A stretch of 10,557 bases of DNA from Smittium culicis. Its lineage: Eukaryota > Kickxellomycota > Harpellomycetes > Harpellales > Legeriomycetaceae. Position 1 is the first letter of the stretch. Each line of letters begins with the position of its first letter. Made by a program: the position numbers and the translations under genes. The stretch is taken from assembly GCA_001970855.1 (NCBI GenBank), contig LSSN01001012.1:1-10557 (forward strand). Reading direction: 5' to 3'. Under the pieces are notes generated by a model. It did no database searches and was not told where the DNA came from. It worked only from the letters and a program-made list of their open reading frames with translations. Below, piece after piece: positions 1 to 9,804 of this stretch.

Positions 1-1155
1 AGATCTCATTTTTTTAAAACGGCCCTATATTTTATTGTATTCGTATATCATTATATAGCCTTATATTTAATGGCGCTGTTTAATAATTTCATAACTTTTT
101 TCGCATCGATAATTATAAATTGTTCTATTGGATTGATTTATATAATTTATATAAACTTTATAAATAATACTGCGCTTAATCAAAATAAAATTTTTTTGAT
201 AATTTTGAAACCATTTGTTTAATTGATACTAATAAAAAACGATTCGGTTTCTTATAAATTGCTATCGAATCTACAAATATATTTTATAACGATTTTCAGA
301 AGGATTTTCTAAATAAAATATTAATATCAAAAGCTATAGATAAATCATATAAACAAATTAAAAATTCTTGAATAAAACTTAATCATAATTTCAAAATTTA
401 TATTGGGGTTTTATTTTTAGTAATCATTCATTTTGACTCTAATTATGGAAAAAACGTACCATTCTGTTCTCATATCATTTATTTAATTTCACTTATAATT
501 CTAACAAAAAAAATTTTTACAATTAAATTATAGGTTTCAATAACATCGAATATTTTGAGCTATATATTATAAAAAAATCTTTCAATTATTTCCAATTAAC
601 CAATTGAAGCTTTATGCCTACAGATTGTTAAGCATAATGCAATTAAAAATTATTTATTTAAAAATTTTAATAATATAACACACTACTACAGATATCTACT
701 CCATAATAATTGATGCGAACAATATCTTGGGTTTATTAAATAGAAAATTGAAATTTACACCTATTACTTGAGTACATCTTGAAAATTTAATTAAAAAAAT
801 TTCATAGCATTTCATGCTATTAGAATTAATATGTTTTTGGAAGATAGAATAAGATATTGTGTTTAATATTTAATCATAGTAAAAATTTATGTTCAGTTTC
901 AGGGATTTCATTATTATGTATGTTTCAGTGTATTGTTTTTGTATGCTTAGTCCTGTAGAAAAAACATTTTTTTCAAAAAAATTTAAAATTTAGCTATATG
1001 ATTTAAGCTAGTAAAATTTCACAAGTGATTATCTTGAAATAAATGAAATATATAAAATATGAAATTTACTATTATTTTAAGTAAGCTATTATTTAATTTG
1101 CAGGATATTAAAATCTAAAGTTATTATAAAATAATCAAATAAAAATTCTGCGAGG

Positions 1156-1171
1156 TAAATAAATAAATAAA
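1156..1171. repeat. short tandem repeat (TAAA)4
   Basis: Four perfect TAAA units stand in a row. This is a simple microsatellite of the kind expected in very AT-rich DNA, with no functional implication. Confidence 0.8.
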
Positions 1172-1718
1172 TTTGTATTATTCTTATGTTTTTATCATAT
1201 TTTATACAATTATACTCTTTGGAATTGTAATTAAAATAAAATTTCGCTTTTAAGGCTCCAATTAAAAATCATAAAAAATTCTAAACTTTTAATTTCAACT
1301 TTAATAAGTTTTCAATTTTAATAATTACATTTATTTTCTTTTTTCACTACATGAATTTTATATTTTCCACTAAAAAGCACATTTCGAAGAAAAAATTTCA
1401 TACTAAACTATCAATCTCTAAAAAAATCAATATAGTTCTCTTTTTATTAAGAGAAAAAATTATGATAATTTTTTCCGCATTGATATATGAATACATTTTT
1501 TTCAAAAAATTGAATTCTTTTACATCAATAAGTAGTATTTAAAATTAACGAATACTAGTTAATCAAAAACTTTGCTATTTTTTTATTTTAATTTATCATT
1601 ATATTTAATAATAATCCACGTAATTATAAATTGATTTCAAGTTGAAGAGAGTTGAATGTAATACCATTTAATCGGTATACCAATTAATTAATAGTAATCA
1701 AATAAAAACTACAATTAA

Positions 1719-1736
1719 TTTTAATTTTAATTTTAA
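1719..1736. repeat. short tandem repeat (TTTTAA)3
   Basis: Three perfect TTTTAA units, flanked by further imperfect TTAAT-like copies. Low-complexity sequence without evident function. Confidence 0.75.
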
Positions 1737-4156
1737 AAATAATAATTGTAAATATCGAGTTAAAAAATACTAATTGTGCGATCTAGATTTAGTCGACGAC
1801 AGTAAAAATTAAAAATAGCTTCAAAAAATTAATTATACACTGATAAAATTTTATAGTCTAAAACATGTATTACATTTCAAAAAAAAATTATAAGATTAGA
1901 CCCGAGTGTTTCAGATATATTAAAAACTTTTATCTGTTAATGAAAATTATTGGGTCAAAATATAAAATATTTTTGCAAAAAAAAATTTTTTTGCTTCCAG
2001 CTTTCCTAGTGCTAATATACAAGATATTTTTTATCAAAGTTAAATCTGTCTTTGATAAAAGTATTTTAGATTTTTTTTTGAAAATATATGAAATGTATTT
2101 TATAAAGATTATGTATATCGGGATGACTTAATAAATTCAAACATGTTTCTTTCAGTATAAATTTAAGATATCAAATTAAATTAGGCCCAGAACGAAAAAT
2201 AAATTTTAATTTCTGTTTTTTCTGAATGTAGAATTTATATATAATATAGCTTTGATATACATAGTACTATTATAAACATGTTCTTTTTATACAAATGAAA
2301 ATATAATAAAAGTTTAAATAAATTAAATATACTTTGTATTTGACGCAATTTCTATAATTAACCAAATTTAATAAAATTAAATTTAATAACTATGCTTTTT
2401 TGAGAGGTTTTTTTTAGAATATAATTATTTTTAAATAAAGAGTTATTCAAAAATACTGAAAGATCATATTTAAATGTTATTAAAAAATTAAAATAGAACA
2501 CCAGAAGTCTTCAAATTGCAAAATTTTTTAAGGTTAGAATAATAAATTCTTTAATATGTAAAATTCAGCTACTATTAGTATTTTTTAATTAAGTATATAT
2601 CTTGTACTAACAATTAATTTTTTTATAAAATATTTTTTCAATTTAAACATATTAAAATAACTTTTAGGCACATATATTCATATTTAGGAATTTTAAATCT
2701 ATTTTTTACTTAATTATTTATAATGCTATCAAAAACGAAAATCATAAACATTAAAATATAAAATTTGGGATACTTTATTACATTTATATCCTAATTTTAT
2801 AATATTAGGAACATTTATGAATTACTTAGTTAAAATTTTTAACTAACTAAATTTAGTGATATAAACTAAATCAGTTACCACTTTTGTTTAAAGATAATCA
2901 GAATTTAAGCAATTTGAATTATTTTTTTATCCAGGTCAATAAACTATTCTGATATTATTTTTAAATCTATATTTATTTTAAAAATTTTTTTCAACCATAA
3001 TCTATTATATCTTTAATATTAAATTCAGCTTGATAAAATTTACTGTATTCTTTATGAAATTATAACTTAAAAAAATACATTGGTGATTTTTAGATATAAT
3101 AATCAAAAATTTTCTAAATTTAGCTATTATATAAATTGATTATTTATTATATGGTATCCACTTATTTATATTATATAGTATGAAAGGAATTTTATTTTTT
3201 AATATAAAAAAAATTTGCTATCGAATGAATTTTATAAAACATTTTGTGTAAATATATTCAATATTTAAAGAATTGACATTCAAAAGAGAATTAATTGATA
3301 AGAGCAAAAAAATAGACTACTTCACTCCTATTTTTTTTTTGATAAGTTCATATTTAATAGTATTTTTTTTTTTGATAATCAAAATAAATTTATTTGCAAA
3401 GAATGTAAAGCAATAATTAATTATTAGTAATAAAAATATGATATCACAATAATATTGTATCGTTTTAAATATAATTATATATATGTTATTATTAAGTCGT
3501 AGAACAGCAATCCTAGTCTGCATAAAAAATGAAATTCGTGCTTAAGTATGAAACAAAAAATCTTTTCTCACATGCTCTAAAAAATTTATAATCACAAGAT
3601 TGAAATATAAAATTCTTAACTTTTGATTTTGATTTTTAAATACAAAATATAAAAATAAGATTTTTTTAGAAAAAAAAATTCAATAATAAAGCTCGTATAT
3701 TCAATAGATATAAAATCGAATCATTTATATTTAATCATAAATTGTTAAAAATCTTTATTTAACGTAAAATCTGCGTCTTAATTATAAATATAGTCATTCA
3801 TTAAATGATTAATTTATAGAAATCGTAGTATATCAACCTCTAGCATAGATTCAGTTTATCCCAATTTTTTTTTTTTTTGCGAATTAAACTTTGAAATAAA
3901 ATACCTATATTTAAATATTTATTTATTATTCGAGTAATAATATTCAATATTTTGCGAAAAAAATTTTAGATCAGTAAAAAAAGCTCCTATTCTTTAAAAT
4001 TAAGATTTTTGAATATCTAAAATTAATGAAATGCCATTATGAAGCTCATAAAAACAACTCGATAAAATGAATATCAATCAAACACATGTTTTTCGATAAT
4101 ATTGAAAAATTTAATGCAGCTATGATTGTTACATTTGGAGCGGATGAAACACTAGG

Positions 4157-5054
4157 AATAATAATATATTTCAAAATCGCAAAGATTTTTTAGATCTGAT
4201 CCCTAAAAATGAAGATCTTGAAGCCAATTTATTATCTAAAAAAAGATCAAAAAAGAGATAATTCATCTTCGAATGAATAGCATATGATATAAATGTAAAT
4301 CTAATTATTTTTAATTCAATTATGAAAAATTAAAAATTTACAAAACAATAATTTATAAACGATGGTACAAGATATATTTATATTCCATAATATGAAAGTA
4401 AAAATTTTATAATATTATTATAAAGTAAAAAGTAAACTTTTAGCCTTGTCGGTAAAACAATAGATTTTATTATTGTGGTAGGCTTATAATTATGCAAAGC
4501 TTAGTAAAAACGCCAAAAATATACTAATTACTAAGATAGGGTGTGTAATTATGCATTTTACTTATATTGAGATTTCTATGCTCAATATTAAATATATTTA
4601 TTGGTCGCCTGTGTGTATCAATTTTAAATATTGATATATTCTTAATTTTTTTTGCTTTAAAATCATCGAAAAATATAATATATTATCTTTAAAACGAAAT
4701 AAAAAAAATAAATTTTAAAATTATCAAAAACTTAAACTTCAAACAGAAATTTTCAAATGATAGTCTTGAACAAATAAATAGGGGATGGGGTGATAATAAA
4801 ACTATATATTTTATATTACACGAAACGCTGAATTTGATTCAAAGATGGTAAATGTAATCTAAAATATTCAGGGTTAACCAGAAATTCTTGTATTGGAAGA
4901 AAATTTGGTAGCTCCATGGATATTAATATCAGCGATATATTTTAATTTTAGTTTTAATTAATGAAGTTTTCCGGAAGGAAATATATCATTAGGACTAGAT
5001 AAAATATTAGAAGGTGAGACTAGTTTATTTATTGATAATTCTACCATGGTATTA
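4157..5054 (+). pseudogene. Possible LINE ORF1 (gag-like) remnant
   Basis: This stretch sits directly upstream of the endonuclease remnant, where LINE ORF1 would lie, and is visibly less AT-rich than the left 4 kb. Two stop-free pieces stand out. 4157-4258 reads into DFLDLIPKNEDLEANLL and ends in a basic KKRSKKR tail, which could be a nucleic-acid-binding or nuclear-localisation segment. 4878-5054 contains PEILVLEENLVAPWILIS and then, after two adjacent stops at 4959-4964, SFPEGNISLGLDKILEGE in the same frame. I see no CCHC zinc knuckle and no RRM that I can name. The assignment therefore rests mostly on position and composition; it could equally be 5' UTR or unrelated decayed DNA. Confidence 0.3.
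4442..4484. repeat. Imperfect hairpin (nested inverted repeats)
   Basis: Outer arms AGCCT (4442-4446) and AGGCT (4480-4484) enclose inner arms ACAATA (4457-4462) and TATTGT (4471-4476) around an 8-nt loop. The stretch between outer and inner arms is mostly unpaired. It lies inside the possible LINE ORF1 region. It may be chance in AT-rich DNA. Confidence 0.4.
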
Positions 5055-5259
5055 TAAAAAAATCTACATTAAAATAAAATATTCTACTTTTAAATATAAC
5101 CATAATCATCTGTCGGTCCTTGCTAGTAAAAAATAACGATACAGCTAAAGATTTTCTAGGCTCTGGTGCACAGATTAAAACCCAACCTCAAAATATGTTA
5201 CAATACAAATTGTAAATTATATTTATGAATATCGATGATAAAATTGATTTTTTTGATAT

Positions 5260-5346
5260 ATGGAGGATAGGAGGTTTAATAAACTAAGAAAAATAACAAG
5301 AAAAGTATCGAGCAAATTGCATGCCGACATAATTTGCATTCAATAA
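5260..5346 (+). other. APE-type endonuclease N-terminal motif (decayed)
   Basis: An ATG-initiated frame of 28 codons ends in HADIICIQ followed directly by TAA. LINE endonucleases carry ADII(C/L)xQE here, with E as the metal-binding catalytic residue. Seven consensus positions are present, and the catalytic E is replaced by the stop codon TAA. The upstream KLRKITRKVSSKL fits the helix that usually precedes the motif. An ADIICIQ string is unlikely by chance even in six frames of this composition. Confidence 0.7.
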
Positions 5347-5721
5347 ATTCAAATTGACAATTTGCACATAACAACCGATATTTTGGATGAAAACAAGAGT
5401 CAGTAGGTTCATAAAACATAAATATAATAATATTATAAATGAAAGATGTATAATTTATTTATTAAAAGAAATGAAAATATTATAAACTTTAAATCACGAT
5501 AATGATGGTAATATTAATGAAAATTTAAGAATAATAAAAAATAAATCTGGACTTACGGCGAAGAAATTAAAAAAAACTATACAAAAGTGTCATGATTTTT
5601 TTAAACGTAAACAAAAATTTCTTGATTTTATGCGATTAAAATTTCACGAGAAAATAATTTAAATTGACATACTATAAACTGAAAAAAAGGAAAACTATAT
5701 TAATATTAAATATATATATAT

Positions 5722-5757
5722 TAGAGCTAAATATAAACATTAAAAATAGAGCTAAAT
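5722..5757. repeat. 11-bp direct repeat TAGAGCTAAAT
   Basis: TAGAGCTAAAT occurs at 5722-5732 and again at 5747-5757, offset by 25 bp, just before the endonuclease C-terminal block. A small local duplication inside the LINE would explain it; chance is possible. Confidence 0.5.
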
Positions 5758-5905
5758 TTTTTTTAAAAAGAGGATAAAACGTACAGTTTGGTGTAGTATG
5801 ATGAATGAATTTTCTAAATGCGACATATTCTAGTATCTATGTCACAAATATAAAGATTTAAGAATGTTTAATCAGTTAATGGGAAAAAATCAGATAGCAA
5901 AATGG
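5756..5905 (+). other. Endonuclease C-terminal block (decayed)
   Basis: The frame reads KRTVWCSMMNEFSKCDIF, then TAG (5831-5833), then YLCHKYKDLRMF and NQLMGKNQIAKW before TGA. It resembles the LINE endonuclease block DxFRxLHPxxxxFTxxxxxxxSRIDxxW: D-I-F-stop-Y-L-x-H, then M-F, then NQ-IAKW where SRID..W would stand. It lies about 165 codons after HADIICIQ, close to family spacing. It is frameshifted by +1 relative to the N-terminal motif. Positions are judged from memory of the family. Confidence 0.55.
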
Positions 5906-6577
5906 TGATTGTAGAAAACCAATTTAAAATTAAAAGTTCTATATTTATTCAATTTTCGATGATAATTTGCATAATACAGCTTGATTATTGTGAAATAATA
6001 ATATTCTTAGCCTGAATTATTAAAAAAATCCACAATGAAACCCCTCAGTAATTAATAATTGTACCTCAAAAACTTTAATACATGAGTATATATTGTCACT
6101 GGGAAAATCTTAAAAAATATCTAAAAAAGTTGGGAAAATGTGTGAGAAGGAAGTCAGATTCATTCAAATTCGGGCGATATTATAGAAAGTGGAAATATGA
6201 ATCGCAATATCCAAGATAGTTTATCAGCAAATGTGTAAAAAATAATTAAAATTTTTTTAAATTTTACTCTAGTAATATTGAATCACGATATTGAGACCAG
6301 AAGAAAAATTGGTTGAGAAAGGTGAATGATCGAATTATTTCAATAACGATCTACAGATTGAATTAAAAAAATAAATTTTTTATAAAAATTTAAAAAATTC
6401 TGTGACTCATTAAAACTATAAAAATAACGATGGGATCTACGAAAGCTTAGAGAATTTCAATTACTACCTTTTCAGTAAAGGTGAAACTAAATATACAAAC
6501 AAAATTAACTTCTAAAAAATAAAAAAAATGAAATAATTATACAATGGAAGTTTAGAAAAGCTTAAAGATATCTATAG

Positions 6578-7338
6578 AACAAGTCAAAATTTAGGCCATC
6601 TTCGGACTCTACCAGCATTATATTTGAACTCTATAATAATTTATTGATATATATTACTAAAATTTTAGCTAGCCTGTTTAAAAAATTGCTTGAAAAAAAT
6701 TTTTTTTCATAATATTTAATAAATCCTATTATAATATTACAGCCAAAAAAAAAAAAAGATAACCCAGATGATACCAGTAACTCGATCCGATTTTTCTGTT
6801 CAACTGCGACTCAACAATTCAAGCTAAAATTTTACCATTAATAGTTATAAATTTCTGAAATAAAATAAATAATACTTTGTAGTACATTTTTTTTAATTTC
6901 ATACCGAGTTTTATTTATAATATAATCGTATAGGTAAATTATAGTAAAAAAACATAGTTGTAAAAATAGAATAGAGAGTAAGGAATTTGTGATAAATGCA
7001 AACGCTAAAAACTGATTTTTATCCTGTGCCTATTGAGAAACTTTGGTTCTAATATATAGTTAAGATTCTCAATTCTTTATTTTTTGAATCAAATTGAAAA
7101 TTTATGCTACAAGTCGTATATCCATATGTTTAATAGTATTTCTTCAGATTTATTGATTTTTATTAGGGACGTTTCAGCTATTTCTCTGCTAAAATTCCAT
7201 ATAGAATTTCTATAAAGGGATTTTACCTTAATAAATTTTACTTGCATTTTTTTTAATAAATTTATGATTACTTCAGAGGCTATACTTTTGGACCTATCGT
7301 TTAAATAGTTGATTTGAGCATATATAACTTATGATTCA
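6578..7338 (+). other. Reverse transcriptase domain remnant
   Basis: The region starts in one frame (6578-6838, one TAA at 6710) with DSTSIIFELYNN, LFKKLLEK and IIILQPKKKKDNPDDTSN. This fits the LINE RT entry: ...FEFY..., LFN.iLe.g, iiLiPKKgkDptdpsN. At about 6781 the frame shifts and continues PIFLFNCDSTIQAKIL (6787-6834), matching RPISLLNCDyKIlAKIL. In the same new frame follow FIPSFIYNIIV (6898-6930; family FIPGRxIxDNI), LLRNFGSN (about 7030), RDVSAISLLKFHIEFL (7165-7212; family RGVRQGDPLSPLLFxxxIEPFL, with gaps) and AYITYDSRIIF (7318-7350; family AYADDSxxxF). Motif A with its catalytic Asp appears deleted between about 7,010 and 7,030. Order and spacing are as in LINEs, so I am confident of the family but not the clade. 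Confidence 0.8.
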
Positions 7339-7584
7339 AGAATAATTTTTTATTGAAGAAATGAATTAATTTGAGTTTTTATTTAAATCCAATTTATTAT
7401 TAAAACATGTAAAAATTACCCATATATAAAAAATGATAATATGGAGTTGTATGATTAACGAAAATCTCATGATAAATTTTATCGGGGCTAACTTAGTTTA
7501 TGCATTTAAATTTTTGGCTTCGCAATAGAATTTATTGGAAAATATTTAAGCAGGTAAACTATTCAATAAATAAATACTAATTGG

Positions 7585-7659
7585 CTAATGGTTAGACAGG
7601 GCGGTGCAAATCCGTCCCTCATATATAAAATTATATTAGAGCTGATGCTTAAATACTTT
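7585..7659 (+). other. RT thumb-region motif, unusually G+C-rich
   Basis: In the same frame as the RT, LMVRQGGANPSLIYKIIL continues to LKYF before TGA (7660-7662). It resembles the LINE thumb motif (S)xRGRxxxxNSLIYSKIxYxLR and lies about 90 codons after the YADD remnant, somewhat closer than usual. Bases 7583-7620 are far more G+C-rich than their surroundings. They also mimic a tRNA: CTAA-TGG-TTAG (7585-7595) and AGGGCGG-TGCAAAT-CCGTCCCT (7598-7619, one bulge) look like D- and T-arms. I prefer the coding reading because the frame is shared with the RT and no anticodon arm or acceptor stem is present. Confidence 0.5.
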
Positions 7660-8124
7660 TGAGATATACAAAAGGAAATTAAATTACATAGTAGTAATAT
7701 TAAAAATTTTAAATTTCCTACGATACTTTAATATTTGCAAAAAAAAAACTACTTCAAAATTCTTGAAAATAATATATTTCTCATAAACAAGATTCTAATA
7801 CTTAATTTTACCAGTATATAACTTATATTTATATATCAGCAATTATGTTACACAACTTGAGTATAAAAAATTTTATGGTTTGGAAATCTCAGATCATACC
7901 GATGAAAATTTAACAAAAAAAGGAATTTCATTTTTATTTATTGATTCAAACATATATTTATGACTATATAAAAAAAAAACAATTGTTGAAATATTAAATA
8001 TAGAAAAAATTATTTGACAAAATAAAATATTTTATATGGTCTATTTAATAATTTTTTATCAAATTTTTTTGATTTTGAGAAACAAGGAAAATTAAATTCC
8101 AATAAAGAAACCATATTTAATAAA

Positions 8125-8163
8125 AGGCTTTCTGGTTTAGGTCTTATATCTAAAGATCTTCAA
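8125..8163 (+). other. LINE GGLGL motif remnant
   Basis: RLSGLGLISKDLQ, followed by CG and TAA, matches the motif (K)GGLGLxxxxxQ found after the thumb of LINE reverse transcriptases. One glycine has become serine. It is in the same frame phase as the RT block, but farther downstream of the thumb motif (about 170 codons) than I would expect, so the interval 7663-8124 may contain extra sequence. Confidence 0.5.
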
Positions 8164-8693
8164 TGCGGCTAATACTTTTCAAAAATATAGTCAAAACCTT
8201 CTCGAAAGATTCTTTAATATCGGTATTATATTTTTATTAATAATCAAGAAATTATTTGATGAAATTTTTAATTGTAACTCGAAATTTCATAAAACGTGAA
8301 CTTGAATATTTAAATAATATAAAAGATGCTATTTAATTTTTTTTTTGTTTTGACCTAAATTTACGGTTATTTAAATTATAATGAAAGCTATAGCCAACTA
8401 AAAATATTAATCAACTATTATAGGAAGAAATTTTTTCAGAGATATAAAATTCACACAAAACAAGCTGAAATTCAAATGTAAATATAATAAATAATTGTTG
8501 GGGGAACTCATTTAATATTAAAATTTTTTAATAAAGGAATAAGTATTATTTGAAGAAAAAAAAACTATATTATTACTTTGTGTTTTAAAATTGAAGGATT
8601 AGATAAGAAGAGGACATTATCTGTTATAGCCCATCATAAAAAATTTTTTATCCAAAAAATAAAATAAAATTATTAACCTAAGATTATATATAA

Positions 8694-8831
8694 TATTTAT
8701 TTAAATATATCGATCTAACGGAGGTAAATTTAAAAAGATGGACACACGTCCGTGCAGAAACAGATAAAATAAAATGGGTGGATATAAATAGTTTAAATAC
8801 CACTCCAATAATTTATTTGATTACCTTATTA
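8694..8831 (+). other. ORF2 C-terminal zinc-motif region, cysteines lost
   Basis: A 46-codon stop-free piece reads YIDLTEVNLKRWTHVRAETD and then KIKWVD. Many LINE ORF2 proteins end with a C..C...(E)TD.H....C knuckle. Here the linker ETDK.KWVD is kept, but each expected ligand is replaced: W and V stand where cysteines would be, I where histidine would be, and I where the last cysteine would be. It lies about 1,150 codons after the endonuclease start, as expected. Further coding-like pieces follow at 8879-9022 (KKLNWLQNEEKWSMIFTDIK...) and 9111-9197. The identification is moderate because it rests on a short alignment from memory. Confidence 0.45.
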
Positions 8832-9200
8832 TAAATTAACTATGAAATTTATTATATACAGAGAATTAGATATTATAATCTAGTGCTGAAAAAAAATTAA
8901 ATTGGCTTCAGAACGAGGAAAAATGGAGCATGATTTTTACCGATATCAAGTTTAGTCAGGATTCTGGAAAAAAAATCCTTAAATTTATAAAAAATATACT
9001 GAATCCTCTAATTAATGTATCTTGATTAAATAATTCAAAAGTTAGCAACCCTACCAAGCATATATAAAAAATAATTGCCGAAAACCGCGCTGGTATTTTC
9101 CTCGGAGTAATTAATATCTACAAGCTACGAATTAGACTTAGCTGTAAAATTTATTTCTAAGACTCATAAAAAATTTATAGATATGGATAGAAAAATATAG

Positions 9201-9804
9201 TAACAATTTTAGAAATATCTAAATAATCAAATAAATTCAAAAATTGTAACAGAAATCGAATTAAAATATGAATTCAACAGAATTAATAACTTTAAAATAA
9301 TAATTTTTAAAAAAAAAACGATAGTCCGGAAGTAAAAAAAAACTTCAGTCGAAAAAATAAATCTAAAATAAAGTTAATAATTCAAATAGCAATATAAAAT
9401 TATTTATTTTTACCTAAAACAAAAAACCACTTTAAAATTTATTTTACTTTTTTACATTTTTTTATAAATATTTTTGATTATCAATAAATTATCTCAATAA
9501 AAAATATATATAAAGTTACTTTTTTTTTCCTGATTTTTAATAATATTTTAATTACAAATGAAAAATAAAATTTAATGAAAGTAAATATAATTGTGATTCA
9601 AGTTAATCTAAAAATGATAATTTATAGATTTTATTTTGGTAGGCAACGTAATATTTTATTATTCCTTGCTTTAGAGTTTGAAAATTTGTTTGATTGATAT
9701 ACTTGTATCGCCTGATGATAAATACACCATAGATTCTAGGTATAAATCTAAAATTATAGAATTTTTTTTATTGGAATTAAAAAATAACTCAACAGATATT
9801 CTTA
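9201..9804. other. AT-rich spacer: LINE 3' side and chromovirus flank
   Basis: No gene is supported here. A-runs at about 9308-9318 and 9336-9344 could belong to the LINE 3' untranslated region, but no clear poly(A) end or target duplication marks its limit. The - strand has a 54-codon stop-free stretch at about 9,600-9,760, within chance for this composition. The five bases next to the LTR (TAAGA on the - strand, 9800-9804) are the predicted target-site duplication of the neighbouring chromovirus; the matching copy would lie beyond the right edge. Confidence 0.5.

Larger units (their letters stand above)
1..4100. other. AT-rich gene-free region
   Basis: I see no supportable gene here. Sampled lines are about 15-20% G+C, and A/T runs dominate both strands. 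The longest open frames (63 codons at 1351-1542 +, 88 codons at 1865-2131 +, 68 codons at 3317-3523 -) encode K/I/F/N/Y-rich peptides with no motif. At about 80% A+T a stop is expected roughly every 10 codons, so a few frames of 60-90 codons are expected by chance in a window this size. No tRNA, rRNA, promoter array or long repeat was recognised. It could be fully decayed transposon DNA or a centromere-like or heterochromatic AT block; the sequence alone does not decide. Confidence 0.6.
5260..9197 (+). pseudogene. LINE ORF2 remnant: endonuclease-reverse transcriptase
   Basis: In an active element this protein nicks target DNA with an APE-type endonuclease and reverse-transcribes the element RNA at the nick. 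The first ATG in the endonuclease frame is at 5260, giving 28 codons before TAA; real members have about 15-20 more residues before HADIICIQ, so the true start may lie a little upstream. The domain remnants are annotated separately. Frame changes occur between the endonuclease blocks, near 6781, and again after about 8,170. From 6781 to about 7,662 the RT and thumb motifs stay in one frame, interrupted by stops, so that part decayed mainly by substitution and at least one in-frame deletion. The last coding-like piece is 9111-9197, with YELDLAVKFISKTHKKFIDM before TAG. No function can remain. Confidence 0.8.
4100..9250 (+). mobile_element. Decayed non-LTR retrotransposon (LINE)
   Basis: Remains of a LINE on the + strand, about 5 kb. 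No long ORF survives, but endonuclease, reverse transcriptase, thumb and C-terminal motifs appear in the canonical order. From the endonuclease HADIICIQ at 5320 to the RT start FELYNN at 6623 is about 430 codons, and to the C-terminal ETDK.KWVD block at about 8757 about 1,150 codons, close to a typical ORF2 of 1,200-1,300 residues. Chance matches would not be expected to share strand, order and spacing. Both ends are soft: I found no target-site duplication, and the 5' limit rests only on where coding-like composition begins. The RT consensus resembles L1/Tx1-type elements, but I do not assign a clade. It is inactive: it carries many stops, frameshifts and lost catalytic residues. Confidence 0.8.

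Noticed and set aside
1..6. AGATCT at the very start, as a cloning junction
   Set aside because: A single BglII site at the window edge is weak evidence and says nothing about biology.
1351..1542. 63-codon open frame, + strand
   Set aside because: Length is within chance; low-complexity Lys/Ile/Phe/Ser composition with no recognisable domain.
1865..2131. 88-codon open frame, + strand
   Set aside because: The K/I/F/Y-rich peptide has no motif. At about 80% A+T the longest chance ORF in six frames of 10.5 kb is around 75-90 codons. No coding context surrounds it.
3317..3523. 68-codon open frame, - strand
   Set aside because: Length is within chance; a hydrophobic I/F/L/Y-rich peptide is what A/T-rich random DNA encodes.
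5711..5722. (TA)n run as an origin or promoter element
   Set aside because: A short TA run is expected in this composition and has no accompanying motif.
5940..6000. F-D-D at 5957 as an RT active site
   Set aside because: It precedes the RT start and lies in the endonuclease region; no neighbouring RT motif supports it.
7110..7328. 73-codon stop-free frame on the - strand with protein-like composition
   Set aside because: It lies opposite the RT remnant, whose + strand frame carries family motifs in order, so this is an antisense shadow. Stop-free runs of this length are expected about once by chance.
7583..7619. tRNA gene or tRNA-derived SINE
   Set aside because: There is no anticodon arm and no acceptor stem: the bases after the T-arm-like hairpin (CATATAT) have no partner upstream. 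The stretch is in frame with the LINE RT. It is kept as a finding because the G+C content is odd.
7165..7619. 455-bp inserted element bounded by AGGGACG...CGTCCCT
   Set aside because: Only seven bases match and no target duplication is present. RT motif B, YADD and thumb motifs fall inside the interval in one frame, so the LINE is not interrupted here.
7800..7970. RT motif B and YADD placed here (YNLYLYISNYV..., FIDSNIYL)
   Set aside because: Tempting similarity, but about 190 codons too far from the RT start. The placement at 7165-7338 has correct spacing and shares its frame with the other RT motifs.
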